A stretch of DNA of 9,647 nt, taken from the NCBI GenBank assembly GCA_016210295.1, contig JACQUM010000152.1, positions 1-9,647 of the forward strand. The letters run 5' to 3'. The notes under the pieces are model-generated. The model made no database searches and had not been told where the DNA came from. It saw nothing but the letters and a program-made list of their open reading frames with translations. The position numbers and the translations under genes are program-made. Shown here piece by piece: positions 1 through 5,767 of this stretch; the first letter of the stretch is position 1, and each line of letters begins with the position of its first letter. The DNA comes from Chloroflexota bacterium (GTDB lineage Bacteria > Chloroflexota > Dehalococcoidia > UBA6926 > JACQUM01).

Positions 1-1154
1 CAACTGAAGGGGTTGCGTAAGAGGTCTTCCACTCGAACGATCAGGTAACCACCGTTGGCGCGGTGGAGGGAGCCGGCCTTGATCATGGTGAAGTCCGTGT
101 AAAGGGCCCCGAACTGGGCCTCTTTCTCGATGCGCCCGAAGAGGTTGTTGTAGCTGGGGTTCATCTCGACGACGACGGGCGCGCCTTCTTGTTGGCTGTT
201 GTCCACCAGGACGTTGACCTGGTATTTCCGGAAGGACAACTCCCGCGCCCAGGGGGTCGGACCGGGGGTCTCTTCCTCCGTCTTCGGAGCCGCAGGGGCC
301 GGCGGGGAGCCCGTCTTGAGGGTCTCGATGTTCTCCAGGATGTCTTTCTGCACCGCTCCGAGGTATTCCACTACCTCTGGGCAATCGAGGTATTTCTCGG
401 TGAGGTCCTCGACGAGGCCGTCGACGATGTAGTGCGCGACCTGGCGATCGAGGTCTCGCAGCCTTTCCTGCGCCGTCCGCTCCATCTCGCGCGTCTGTTT
501 CAGGACGGTCTTCAGCTCTCCCTGCAGCGTCTCGCGGCTCTTCTGGATCTCCTCTCTGGCAGAGACGGGGAGCGAGGCCATCTCCGCGTCGCTGAGAGGA
601 TGGCCTCCCAGGATGGGGACCATGAGGATGCCATAGGGCACCGTCTGAAGGGCAAAACCGAGCTCGGACGCGCGCTTGCTCATGCGACCCTGGGTGGTTT
701 CGTGCTCCTTGCGCAGCGCGGTGATGATCTCGTCGTGCCTGGCGCTGTACTCTTCGCTCTCGAAGGCCTTGGGGAGCTCGGCGCGGACGTGGGAGATCGT
801 GTCCTTCATGTCCTGCAGGAGTCGGCGCCCCCGGCCGGCGGGCAGCTTGAAGACCTTGGGCTGATAGGGGTCGTCGAAGTTGTTCACGTGGCACCAGTCG
901 AGGGGCCTCTCCTTGCGGCGGGCCAGGTCTTCCAGAAAGGAGCGGATGGCGGTCATCTTGCCGATGCCGTGGGGCCCGGCCACGTAGATGTTGAACCCGG
1001 AGTCCTGGATGCCCAGCCCGAACTGGAGGGCGGAGACAGCACGCTCCTGCCCGATGATGCCTTCGAGGGGTTTCAGGTCTTCGGTGCTCTTGATCCCCAG
1101 GGTCTCGGGATCGAAGACCCGCCGGACCTCTGTGGCGGAGAGTTTCTGCGTCAT
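1..1154 (-). CDS. Lon-like AAA+ ATP-dependent protease, N-terminal part (3' end outside window)
   Basis: Translating the minus strand from the ATG at 1154-1152 gives 384 residues with no stop before the window edge. The sequence matches the Lon-related protease family with an AAA_32-type ATPase domain (S16 peptidases, usually about 800 residues), so roughly the first half is present. Visible landmarks are PLEGIIGQERA (about 29-39), FNIYVAGPHGIGKMTAI (about 54-70, Walker A), a long charged helical insert (about 110-270), and FGALYTDFTMIKAG followed by HRANGGYLIV near the edge. The Ser/Lys catalytic domain would lie outside. In the family it unfolds and degrades proteins in the cytoplasm using ATP. 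The residue after the P-loop Lys is Met instead of Ser/Thr, with Thr next. A purine-rich GAAAGAG lies just upstream of the ATG. The gene is divergent from the membrane protein at 1401. Confidence 0.9.
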   Translation of the reverse strand, partial: MTQKLSATEVRRVFDPETLGIKSTEDLKPLEGIIGQERAVSALQFGLGIQDSGFNIYVAGPHGIGKMTAIRSFLEDLARRKERPLDWCHVNNFDDPYQPKVFKLPAGRGRRLLQDMKDTISHVRAELPKAFESEEYSARHDEIITALRKEHETTQGRMSKRASELGFALQTVPYGILMVPILGGHPLSDAEMASLPVSAREEIQKSRETLQGELKTVLKQTREMERTAQERLRDLDRQVAHYIVDGLVEDLTEKYLDCPEVVEYLGAVQKDILENIETLKTGSPPAPAAPKTEEETPGPTPWARELSFRKYQVNVLVDNSQQEGAPVVVEMNPSYNNLFGRIEKEAQFGALYTDFTMIKAGSLHRANGGYLIVRVEDLLRNPFS

Positions 1155-1264
1155 GGCTCTTTCACCCTCAACTGCGATGATAGGAGGAACGAAAGGCTGG
1201 CGCAAGCGCTCTCGGCTCCCCTCAAGAGAGTAGAAGGGAATCGTTCGCGTCCTTCTCAAGCTCC

Positions 1265-1292
1265 TTGAACGCATCGAACGCACCTCTATTCT
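1265..1292 (+). promoter_or_regulatory. candidate sigma70-type promoter for the 1401 gene
   Basis: TTGAAC (1265-1270) and TATTCT (1287-1292) are 16 bases apart, each matching 4 of 6 consensus bases. Transcription would begin near 1299, giving a leader of about 100 nt. The AT-rich patch at 1286-1300 could equally serve the divergent protease gene, which needs a promoter in the same 246-base gap. The call is weak and rests on pattern only. Confidence 0.3.
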
Positions 1293-1350
1293 CTTATATC
1301 TCCTTTCGCTGGGGAGAAGTGTAAGCACGGCCACAGCCGGAGGGAGAGGC

Positions 1351-1385
1351 GTTTGTTAGGCTTAGGTTCGAGTCCAGTAACAAAT
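1351..1385 (+). other. leader hairpin with tRNA T-arm-like loop
   Basis: TTTGTTA (1352-1358) and TAACAAA (1378-1384) form a perfect 7-bp stem, extended by a G-T pair. The enclosed loop contains GGTTCGAGTCC (1365-1375), the usual tRNA T-loop consensus. There is no room for D or anticodon arms, and the inner T stem has mismatches, so it is not a tRNA. It lies just before the Shine-Dalgarno sequence at 1391-1397. It could be a leader structure, a remnant of a deleted tRNA, or chance. Confidence 0.3.
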
Positions 1386-1400
1386 GCCGAGGAGGAAGAT

Positions 1401-1889
1401 ATGACACAGAGTGTGTGGATCAGAGCAGTGGTGGCCGGCCTCGTAGCAAGCGTGGTGATGGGGATGTGGCAGATGGTCATCGAGGCCGTGGCTGGGGAGG
1501 GGCTTTTCGCGCCTCCGGTTTTCATTGGCGCCACCGTTCTGCGTGAGTTACAAGGCGTGCAGGGCGCGCCGGGCATAGGCCCTTGGGAGCCACTGGCTAT
1601 CCTTCTTGGGTTGATGGGGCACATGATGAACTCGGTCCTGCTGGCTCTCGTCTTCGCGGCCGTTGCGCCGAGAATCGTTCGCGCTTGGTTTGGTCTCGTC
1701 GTGCTGGGGATGGTCTGGGGCGCGGCCGTTTTCGTCGTCATGTGGGCTATCGTGATACCCCTGGTGGACCCTGCGATGCTTCGTCTCAATGGCGCGACGT
1801 TCTTCGTGGGCCATCTCATGTGGGGAGCGGCGGTGGGAGCCATTATTGGATGGGCGCCCGTCTCGGTGCAGAGGCGCCTTGCAGCGTAA
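1401..1889 (+). CDS. small four-helix integral membrane protein, function unknown
   Basis: The product has 162 residues. I chose the ATG at 1401 because GGAGGAAG lies 3-10 bases upstream; an in-frame ATG at 1353 would add 16 residues but has no such site and would overlap the leader hairpin. Four hydrophobic segments are visible at about 7-30, 64-88, 96-121 and 132-152, with a short Arg-rich C-terminus (SVQRRLAA), so it is an inner-membrane protein. Segments 1 and 4 are rich in small residues (Gly/Ala), and His residues occur at the segment edges (GHMMNS, VGHLMWG). The overall look is that of uncharacterised four-helix DUF proteins of bacteria (YagU/DUF6789-like in style), but I cannot assign a family. 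It stands alone on its strand, divergent from the protease gene. Confidence 0.8.
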   Translation: MTQSVWIRAVVAGLVASVVMGMWQMVIEAVAGEGLFAPPVFIGATVLRELQGVQGAPGIGPWEPLAILLGLMGHMMNSVLLALVFAAVAPRIVRAWFGLVVLGMVWGAAVFVVMWAIVIPLVDPAMLRLNGATFFVGHLMWGAAVGAIIGWAPVSVQRRLAA

Positions 1890-1921
1890 CCGCGCTTACA
1901 GAGTTAGTGTAGTCCATCGCA

Positions 1922-1950
1922 CTGAAGGTAGCTTCTTCCCTGGGTAGCAT
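1922..1950 (+). promoter_or_regulatory. weak candidate promoter for the zinc-finger gene
   Basis: CTGAAG (1922-1927) and TAGCAT (1945-1950) are 17 bases apart. The -10 box fits TAnnnT well, but the -35 is poor. It would start a transcript near 1957, with about 48 nt of leader before the ATG at 2005. Read-through from the membrane-protein gene is an equally good explanation, as I see no terminator at 1890-1990. Confidence 0.2.
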
Positions 1951-2004
1951 GCAGGACGAGAGCAGGCGCGGAGGCCTGCCCATTTCAGAAGAGAGGAGGT
2001 CGAA

Positions 2005-2100
2005 ATGCCCGAGCAGTTCCAGTGCCCAGCGTGCGGCGGAACGTTCAAGACGCAGAAGGACGTAGGCGACCACGCAAAGACGAGCCATCCGAAGAAGTAG
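2005..2100 (+). CDS. 31-residue stand-alone classical C2H2 zinc-finger protein
   Basis: The ATG at 2005 follows GAGAGGAGGT (1991-2000), a near-perfect Shine-Dalgarno site with ideal spacing, and the frame ends at TAG 2098-2100. The peptide is a single classical zinc finger: F5-x-C7-x2-C10-x3-F14-x5-V20-x2-H23-x4-H28, the TFIIIA-type consensus including both core hydrophobic positions. The tail is basic (PKK), with other Lys residues at 15, 18 and 25. Cys2His2 fingers of this type bind Zn and usually contact DNA, RNA or protein; which one applies here is unknown. Small single-finger proteins are more familiar from archaea than from bacteria. The ribosome binding site together with the complete motif makes a chance frame unlikely. 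A 45-nt palindrome follows 38 bases downstream. Confidence 0.8.
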   Translation: MPEQFQCPACGGTFKTQKDVGDHAKTSHPKK

Positions 2101-2138
2101 TGTCGTTCTGTTGGATGGCGTCTACCACCATCGGTGAG

Positions 2139-2183
2139 ATCGACGGGGTCCCTGGGGAGATTCTCCCCAGGGACCCCGTCGAT
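2139..2183. repeat. 45-nt near-perfect palindrome (22-bp arms, 1-nt centre)
   Basis: The left arm (2139-2160) and right arm (2162-2183) are exact reverse complements over 22 bases, with a single T at 2161 between them. The core is GGGGTCCCTGGGGAGA and its complement. No T-run follows on either strand, so it does not look like a standard intrinsic terminator. As RNA it would make a very stable hairpin; as DNA it could form a cruciform or bind a dimeric protein. It lies between the zinc-finger gene and metG. It may be a copy of a dispersed palindromic element, a transcript 3'-end stabiliser, or a protein-binding site. Confidence 0.9.
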
Positions 2184-2207
2184 AAGGAACACCCGTACTT
2201 CCTAAGA

Positions 2208-2243
2208 GCCCGCTGGTCGCTTTGCGGGTCTTTCGCGCTTTTT
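2208..2243 (+). terminator. weak Rho-independent terminator candidate
   Basis: GCCCGC (2208-2213) can pair with GCGGGT (2224-2229) over a 10-base loop. Interrupted T-runs follow (CTTT, then CTTTTT ending at 2243). It could end transcripts from the zinc-finger gene before metG. The stem is short and the T-tract is broken, so this is tentative. Confidence 0.3.
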
Positions 2244-2346
2244 GGCCTGTGGATCGGCTCCTGTCTCAAAGTGAACGCTTCGCGGGATGGGGCAAGGCCG
2301 GCGCTCGGCGTCCAACCAGCCCGTCGGCGACCCCGGTCGCCTCGCA

Positions 2347-2355
2347 TGCTAGAAT
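2347..2355 (+). promoter_or_regulatory. extended -10 promoter element for metG, possibly leaderless
   Basis: TGCTAGAAT reads as an extended -10 box (TG-n-TAGAAT, with TAGAAT at 2350-2355). The metG ATG begins at 2364, 8 bases after the box, which is where transcription would start, so the mRNA could be leaderless or nearly so. No clear -35 is visible 17 bases upstream. A GAAGAG stretch (2357-2362) next to the ATG is too close to be a normal ribosome binding site. Confidence 0.4.
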
Positions 2356-2363
2356 GAAGAGCG

Positions 2364-4040
2364 ATGAGCGAGCGCATTTTCATCGGCGTCGCCTGGCCCT
2401 ACGTGAACGGGCCGCTCCACCTGGGACACGTCGCAGGGTGCTACCTGCCGGCGGACATCTTCGCCCGCTACCACAGGATGAAAGGGAACGAGGTGCTGAT
2501 GGTCTCCGGCAGCGATCAGCACGGGACTCCTATCACCGTGCGAGCGGACAAGGAGAAGACCACGCCTCAGGCCGTCGTGGACAGGTTCCACCCCGAGTTC
2601 CTGGAGAACTGGGAGAGGCTGGGCATCTCCTGGGACATCTACACCTCCACGGGCACAGCGAACCACCGGGAGACTGCCCAGGACATGTTCCTCAAGCTCC
2701 GAGAGAAGGGGTACATCTACGAGGGGACCATGCTGCTCCCCTACTGCGAAAAGGACCAGCGCTACCTGCCCGACCGCTACGTGAACGGGACGTGCCCCCA
2801 CTGCGGGTTCGAGAACGCGCGGGGGGACCAGTGCGACAACTGCGGGAAGCCCCTCGATCCGGCTGACCTGGTGAGCCCCCGCTGTAGCCTCTGCGGGACG
2901 ACGCCCCAGTTCCGTGAACGGCGGCACTTCATGCTCAAGCTGTCCGCCTTCGGTGGACCCCTGTTGGAGTGGCTGAGCGACAAGGGCTCGCGGTGGCGGC
3001 CCAACGTCGTGAACTTCACGACCAAGTTCGTCTCCCAGGGCCTTCAGGACCGAGCCATCACCCGTGACATCGCGTGGGGCGTGCCCGTTCCTGTGGCAGG
3101 CTGGGAGGATCGGAGGATCTACGTCTGGTTCGAGGCGGTCATCGGCTACCTCTCGGCATCCAAGGAGTGGGCGGCGCGGCGGGGGGAGCCGGAGGCCTGG
3201 CGGCGTTTCTGGCAGGAGGAGTGCAAGGCCTACTACTTCATCGGCAAGGACAACATCCCTTTCCACACCATCATCTGGCCGGCGATGCTCATGGGGTACG
3301 AAGGGCTGAGCCTGCCCTACGACGTGCCCGCCAACGAGTTCCTGAACTTGGAGGGGCGCCAGTTCTCGACCAGCCGGAACTGGGCGGTGTGGCTGCCCGA
3401 TTACCTGGCGCGGTACGACCCCGATCCGCTGCGCTACGCTCTGGCGGCGACGATGCCGGAGACGTCGGACTCGGACTTCTCCTGGCAGGAGTTCGTGCGG
3501 CGGAACAACAACGAGCTGGTGGGCACCTACGGGAACCTCGCCCACCGCGTCCTGACTTTCACCCAGCGGACCTTCCAAGGCCAGGTCCCACGGCCAGGAG
3601 AGCTGGACGCTCGCTCGAACGAGTTGCTGGGAAAGGCGGAGGAGGCCCTGGGTGAGGCGGACCGGAGCCTGGCCCTTTGCCACTTTCGGGCGGCGCTGGG
3701 GGCGGCCATGGGCCTGGCCCACGAGGCGAACCGCTACCTGGACGAGATGGCCCCCTGGCGCACGGCCAAGACCGATCTCCCGGCGACGGCCCGGACGGTC
3801 TACACGAGCATCGCGGTCATTGCCACGCTGAAGACCCTGATGTACCCCTTCCTCCCCTTCAGCTCCCAGAGGCTGCACGGGATGCTCGGGTTCACCGGAG
3901 AGGTGCAGGCGATGGGCTGGCGTACGCGAGCACCGGAGCCGGGCACGCTGCTGCCTCCGCCGGAGGCCCTCTTCGTCAAGCTGGACGAGGAGGAGGTGGT
4001 GAAGCAGGAGACGGCGCGGCTGGGCGTCGGTGCGGGCTAA
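2364..4040 (+). CDS. metG: methionine--tRNA ligase (MetRS)
   Basis: The product has 558 residues and charges tRNA-Met with methionine in the cytoplasm, for both initiation and elongation. It is a class I synthetase: the N-terminal Rossmann fold carries AWPYVNGPLHLGH with the HIGH motif at 19-22. The connective insert has zinc-knuckle CxxC pairs at 144-147 (CPHC), 157-160 (CDNC) and 174-177 (CSLC). The KMSKS loop appears as QFSTS (333-337) in EGRQFSTSRNW, a divergent version resembling the KFSTSR form of many MetRS. An anticodon-binding helical domain follows (about 385-510). The C-terminal EMAP-like tRNA-binding domain found in some MetRS is absent. The ATG at 2364 starts directly at the conserved RIFIGVAWPYVNG region, so little upstream sequence could belong. 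The polyprenyl synthase gene begins within 11 bases of its stop, suggesting co-transcription. Confidence 0.97.
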   Translation: MSERIFIGVAWPYVNGPLHLGHVAGCYLPADIFARYHRMKGNEVLMVSGSDQHGTPITVRADKEKTTPQAVVDRFHPEFLENWERLGISWDIYTSTGTANHRETAQDMFLKLREKGYIYEGTMLLPYCEKDQRYLPDRYVNGTCPHCGFENARGDQCDNCGKPLDPADLVSPRCSLCGTTPQFRERRHFMLKLSAFGGPLLEWLSDKGSRWRPNVVNFTTKFVSQGLQDRAITRDIAWGVPVPVAGWEDRRIYVWFEAVIGYLSASKEWAARRGEPEAWRRFWQEECKAYYFIGKDNIPFHTIIWPAMLMGYEGLSLPYDVPANEFLNLEGRQFSTSRNWAVWLPDYLARYDPDPLRYALAATMPETSDSDFSWQEFVRRNNNELVGTYGNLAHRVLTFTQRTFQGQVPRPGELDARSNELLGKAEEALGEADRSLALCHFRAALGAAMGLAHEANRYLDEMAPWRTAKTDLPATARTVYTSIAVIATLKTLMYPFLPFSSQRLHGMLGFTGEVQAMGWRTRAPEPGTLLPPPEALFVKLDEEEVVKQETARLGVGAG

Positions 4041-4050
4041 GAGGAGCACG

Positions 4051-5019
4051 GTGACCTCGACTCTTTCCTTCCTTTCTCAGGTGGCTGCGGAGATGGCGGA
4101 GGTGGAGAGCCGCCTGCACGCAATCGGGGAAGAGAATTTCCCGTGGCTCTCCCACGTCGTCCAGTACGTTCTCGGCTCCTCGGGGAAGCGGGTGCGTCCG
4201 GCCATCACCCTCCTGGTGGGGAAGCACTACTCCTATCGTTCTGACTTCCATATTCCGATGGCCGGAGCCGTGGAGCTGCTTCACACGGCGACCCTGGTCC
4301 ACGACGACACGGTGGACCACGCCTCTCTCCGCCGAGGGAGGCCGACGGTCAACGCCCAGTTCGGCCACGAGGTGGCGGTGCTTCTGGGGGACTATCTGTT
4401 CGCCACCTCGGCGGAGTGGGTCTGCTCCACGGGAAACGTCCGGGTCATCCAGCTCTTCTCCCGCACACTGAGGCTCCTGTCTAGCGGGGAGATGCGGGAG
4501 CTGTACGCGGCCTACGACTGGTCCCAGGGGCGTGACATGTACTGGGAGCGGGTGCTGCGGAAGACCGCGTCTCTGTTCGACACGGCGGCGCAGGCCGGCG
4601 CCATCCTGGGCGGTGCGCCGGAGGCGGAAATCGAAGCGTTGCACCAGTACGGAACGAACCTGGGCGTCGCCTTTCAGGTGGTCGACGATATCCTGGACTT
4701 CGAGGGGAAGGCGACGGAGGTGGGGAAGCCCGTGGGGAACGATCTCCTCCAGGGGATCATGACCCTGCCGGCTATCCTCTTCTTGGAGCGCTATGCGAGC
4801 GGTGCCCAGGCCTTCGACAAGGTGGGTCGTGACCACGACGAGGAGGCGGTGCGGCGGGCCATTGCTCTGGTGCGGGAGTCGCCCGCTATCGCCGATTCCT
4901 ACAAGGTCGCCGAGGAGTATTGCGAGAAGGCGCGGCGGGCCCTGGACCCTCTGGCCGCCAGCCCCTTCAAGCGGGCCCTCCGGGAGATCGCGGACTACGT
5001 GATGGCCCGGGACCGGTGA
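4051..5019 (+). CDS. long-chain polyprenyl diphosphate synthase (trans-isoprenyl, IspB/HepT-like)
   Basis: The product has 322 residues from the GTG at 4051, which follows AGAGGAG (4040-4046) at good spacing. An in-frame GTG at 4030 would overlap metG and lacks a site. It condenses isopentenyl diphosphate units onto an allylic diphosphate to build an isoprenoid chain, probably the side chain of menaquinone or another quinone. Family landmarks are GKRVRP (45-50), the first Asp-rich motif DDTVD (85-89) with RRGRPT after it, and the second motif DDILD (212-216) preceded by FQVV. The residue five before the first Asp is Ala (HTATLVHDD), and there is no bulky aromatic near it, which in this family favours long products (C30 or more). 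The exact chain length cannot be read. It probably shares an mRNA with metG. Confidence 0.92.
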   Translation: MTSTLSFLSQVAAEMAEVESRLHAIGEENFPWLSHVVQYVLGSSGKRVRPAITLLVGKHYSYRSDFHIPMAGAVELLHTATLVHDDTVDHASLRRGRPTVNAQFGHEVAVLLGDYLFATSAEWVCSTGNVRVIQLFSRTLRLLSSGEMRELYAAYDWSQGRDMYWERVLRKTASLFDTAAQAGAILGGAPEAEIEALHQYGTNLGVAFQVVDDILDFEGKATEVGKPVGNDLLQGIMTLPAILFLERYASGAQAFDKVGRDHDEEAVRRAIALVRESPAIADSYKVAEEYCEKARRALDPLAASPFKRALREIADYVMARDR

Positions 5020-5089
5020 TCGCTTCGCCCTTGGGCTGTCAGGAGAGTCCAGAGTCCCGACGAGTCGAGCACATGGGAAGGGAAGTTGG

Positions 5090-5173
5090 ATGTTACTTTG
5101 GTTGCTAGTGGAGATCGTTTGGCTCCTAGTCACTTTTGTGTGGGCCGTTATCATCCTGTCGCAAGCAACATAG
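5090..5173 (+). CDS. possible 27-residue single-pass membrane peptide
   Basis: The ATG at 5090 follows GGGAAGGGAAG (5075-5085), a purine-rich stretch suited to ribosome binding, and the frame closes with TAG at 5171-5173. The product is almost wholly hydrophobic: MLLWLLVEIVWLLVTFVWAV, then IILSQAT. Three Trp residues and one buried Glu (position 8) stand out. It could insert as one transmembrane helix with a short polar C-terminus. It sits alone between the polyprenyl synthase and the HIT gene. I know of no family for it. A hydrophobic composition over 27 codons can arise by chance in T-rich sequence, so the call rests on the ribosome binding site and the match of length to a membrane span. 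Confidence 0.4.
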   Translation: MLLWLLVEIVWLLVTFVWAVIILSQAT

Positions 5174-5212
5174 CTGATAAGGCGCTCCTAGCTTAGGTCG
5201 GCGGCCCTATGT

Positions 5213-5221
5213 TGGTACACT
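5213..5221 (+). promoter_or_regulatory. candidate extended -10 promoter for the HIT gene
   Basis: TGGTACACT gives an extended -10 box (TG-n-TACACT, with TACACT at 5216-5221). Transcription would start near 5228, leaving a leader of about 26 nt that carries GTGAGGGTG before the ATG at 5254. The -35 position (TTAGGT, 5193-5198) is poor, which is tolerated by extended -10 promoters. Confidence 0.35.
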
Positions 5222-5253
5222 TTCGACGTGCCTCTTGGTGAGGGTGAACGACG

Positions 5254-5598
5254 ATGGCCGAGGAGTGCGTCTTCTGTCGCATCCGGGACGGAAAGATTCC
5301 TAGCCCGAGGGTCTTCGAGGACGAGAGGGCTTTCGTGATCCGGGACATCCACCCGCGCGCGCCAGTCCACCTCCTAGTGATCCCTCGTGAGCACATCCCC
5401 ACCGCCCGCGATGCACCGACAGCGGGGCAGGGCGTGGTGGACCACCTGATTCGGGTGGCGAACCGCGTCGCTGACCAGGAGGGGCTAGCCGAGAGGGGCT
5501 ATCGGTTGGTCTTCAACGTGGGGCGGGAGTCCGGCATGGAGGTAGCCCACCTCCACCTGCACGTGCTGGGCGGGCGCTCTCTGGGGGCGATGGGGTAG
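5254..5598 (+). CDS. HIT-family (HINT-like) nucleotide-binding hydrolase
   Basis: The product has 114 residues, the normal length of bacterial HINT proteins. It opens with CVFCRI (5-10), the usual Cys-x2-Cys start of this branch. It continues with the conserved PVHLLVIPREHIPT (37-50) and NVGRESG (88-94). The histidine triad H99-L-H101-L-H103 is complete in AHLHLHVLGGR. The family hydrolyses phosphoramidate bonds on AMP or GMP; the middle His of the triad forms the nucleotidyl intermediate. The true substrate in bacteria is often unknown, and aminoacyl-AMP clean-up has been proposed for some members. Its position downstream of a tRNA synthetase gene fits that idea but does not prove it. The C-terminus is short (GRSLGAMG) and lacks the Trp commonly found near the end. 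Confidence 0.93.
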   Translation: MAEECVFCRIRDGKIPSPRVFEDERAFVIRDIHPRAPVHLLVIPREHIPTARDAPTAGQGVVDHLIRVANRVADQEGLAERGYRLVFNVGRESGMEVAHLHLHVLGGRSLGAMG

Positions 5599-5616
5599 GG
5601 AACTACGCCCTCACCC

Positions 5617-5657
5617 TCTTGCTTCCCCCTCTCCCGTAGGGAGAGGGGGAAGCAAGA
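5617..5657. repeat. 19-bp inverted repeat (intergenic hairpin) after the HIT gene
   Basis: The arms 5617-5635 and 5639-5657 are exact reverse complements around GTA. The core is CCCCCTCTCCC/GGGAGAGGGGG. No T-run follows on either strand. It lies between the converging HIT and lipoprotein genes, so it could end both transcripts in a factor-dependent way or stabilise their 3' ends. Similar 'ctctccc...gggagag' hairpins are common dispersed elements in intergenic DNA of Chloroflexota and other high-GC genomes; I recognise the type from memory and have not searched for copies. Confidence 0.8.
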
Positions 5658-5677
5658 ATAAGAAGCTAGGGGACACT

Positions 5678-5696
5678 CCCTTCGGCAAGCTCAGGG
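5678..5696. repeat. CCCTGAGCTTGCCGAAGGG-type short dispersed element
   Basis: The stretch CCCTTCGGCAAGCTCAGGG has imperfect dyad symmetry (CCCT...AGGG) and matches a short intergenic element I recall from many environmental bacterial genomes (variants of 'ccctgagcttgtcgaaggg'). Its role is unknown. It sits 20 bases after the larger hairpin. The rest of the gap, to 5767, is G/C-run-rich with small foldable blocks (CCCC/GGGG around 5709-5732) and has no coding frame I would support. Confidence 0.5.
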
Positions 5697-5767
5697 CAGG
5701 CTCTAGTACCCCGGTAGGGGGTGCAGATCCCCTGTACCCTCGTACCCTCTCGTGGGGCTTTTGCCTC

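Noticed and set aside
63..1268. A 401-codon open frame on the plus strand
   Set aside because: It lies antisense to the Lon-like protease, has no recognisable domain, and is Gly/Leu/Arg-rich as expected for a shadow of a GC-rich gene.
1361..1380. T-arm-like GGTTCGAGTCC as part of a tRNA gene
   Set aside because: No D arm, anticodon arm or matching 5' acceptor strand exists upstream at tRNA distance, and the T stem has mismatches.
2022..2383. Overlapping frames of about 110 codons on both strands around the 45-nt palindrome
   Set aside because: They read through the palindrome (hence similar peptides on both strands), lack ribosome binding sites and domains, and overlap better-supported features.
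2349..4049. A 566-codon open frame on the minus strand
   Set aside because: It is the antisense of metG, whose HIGH and zinc motifs are unmistakable on the plus strand.
3976..5154. A 392-codon open frame on the minus strand
   Set aside because: It is the antisense of the polyprenyl diphosphate synthase and has no motif of its own.
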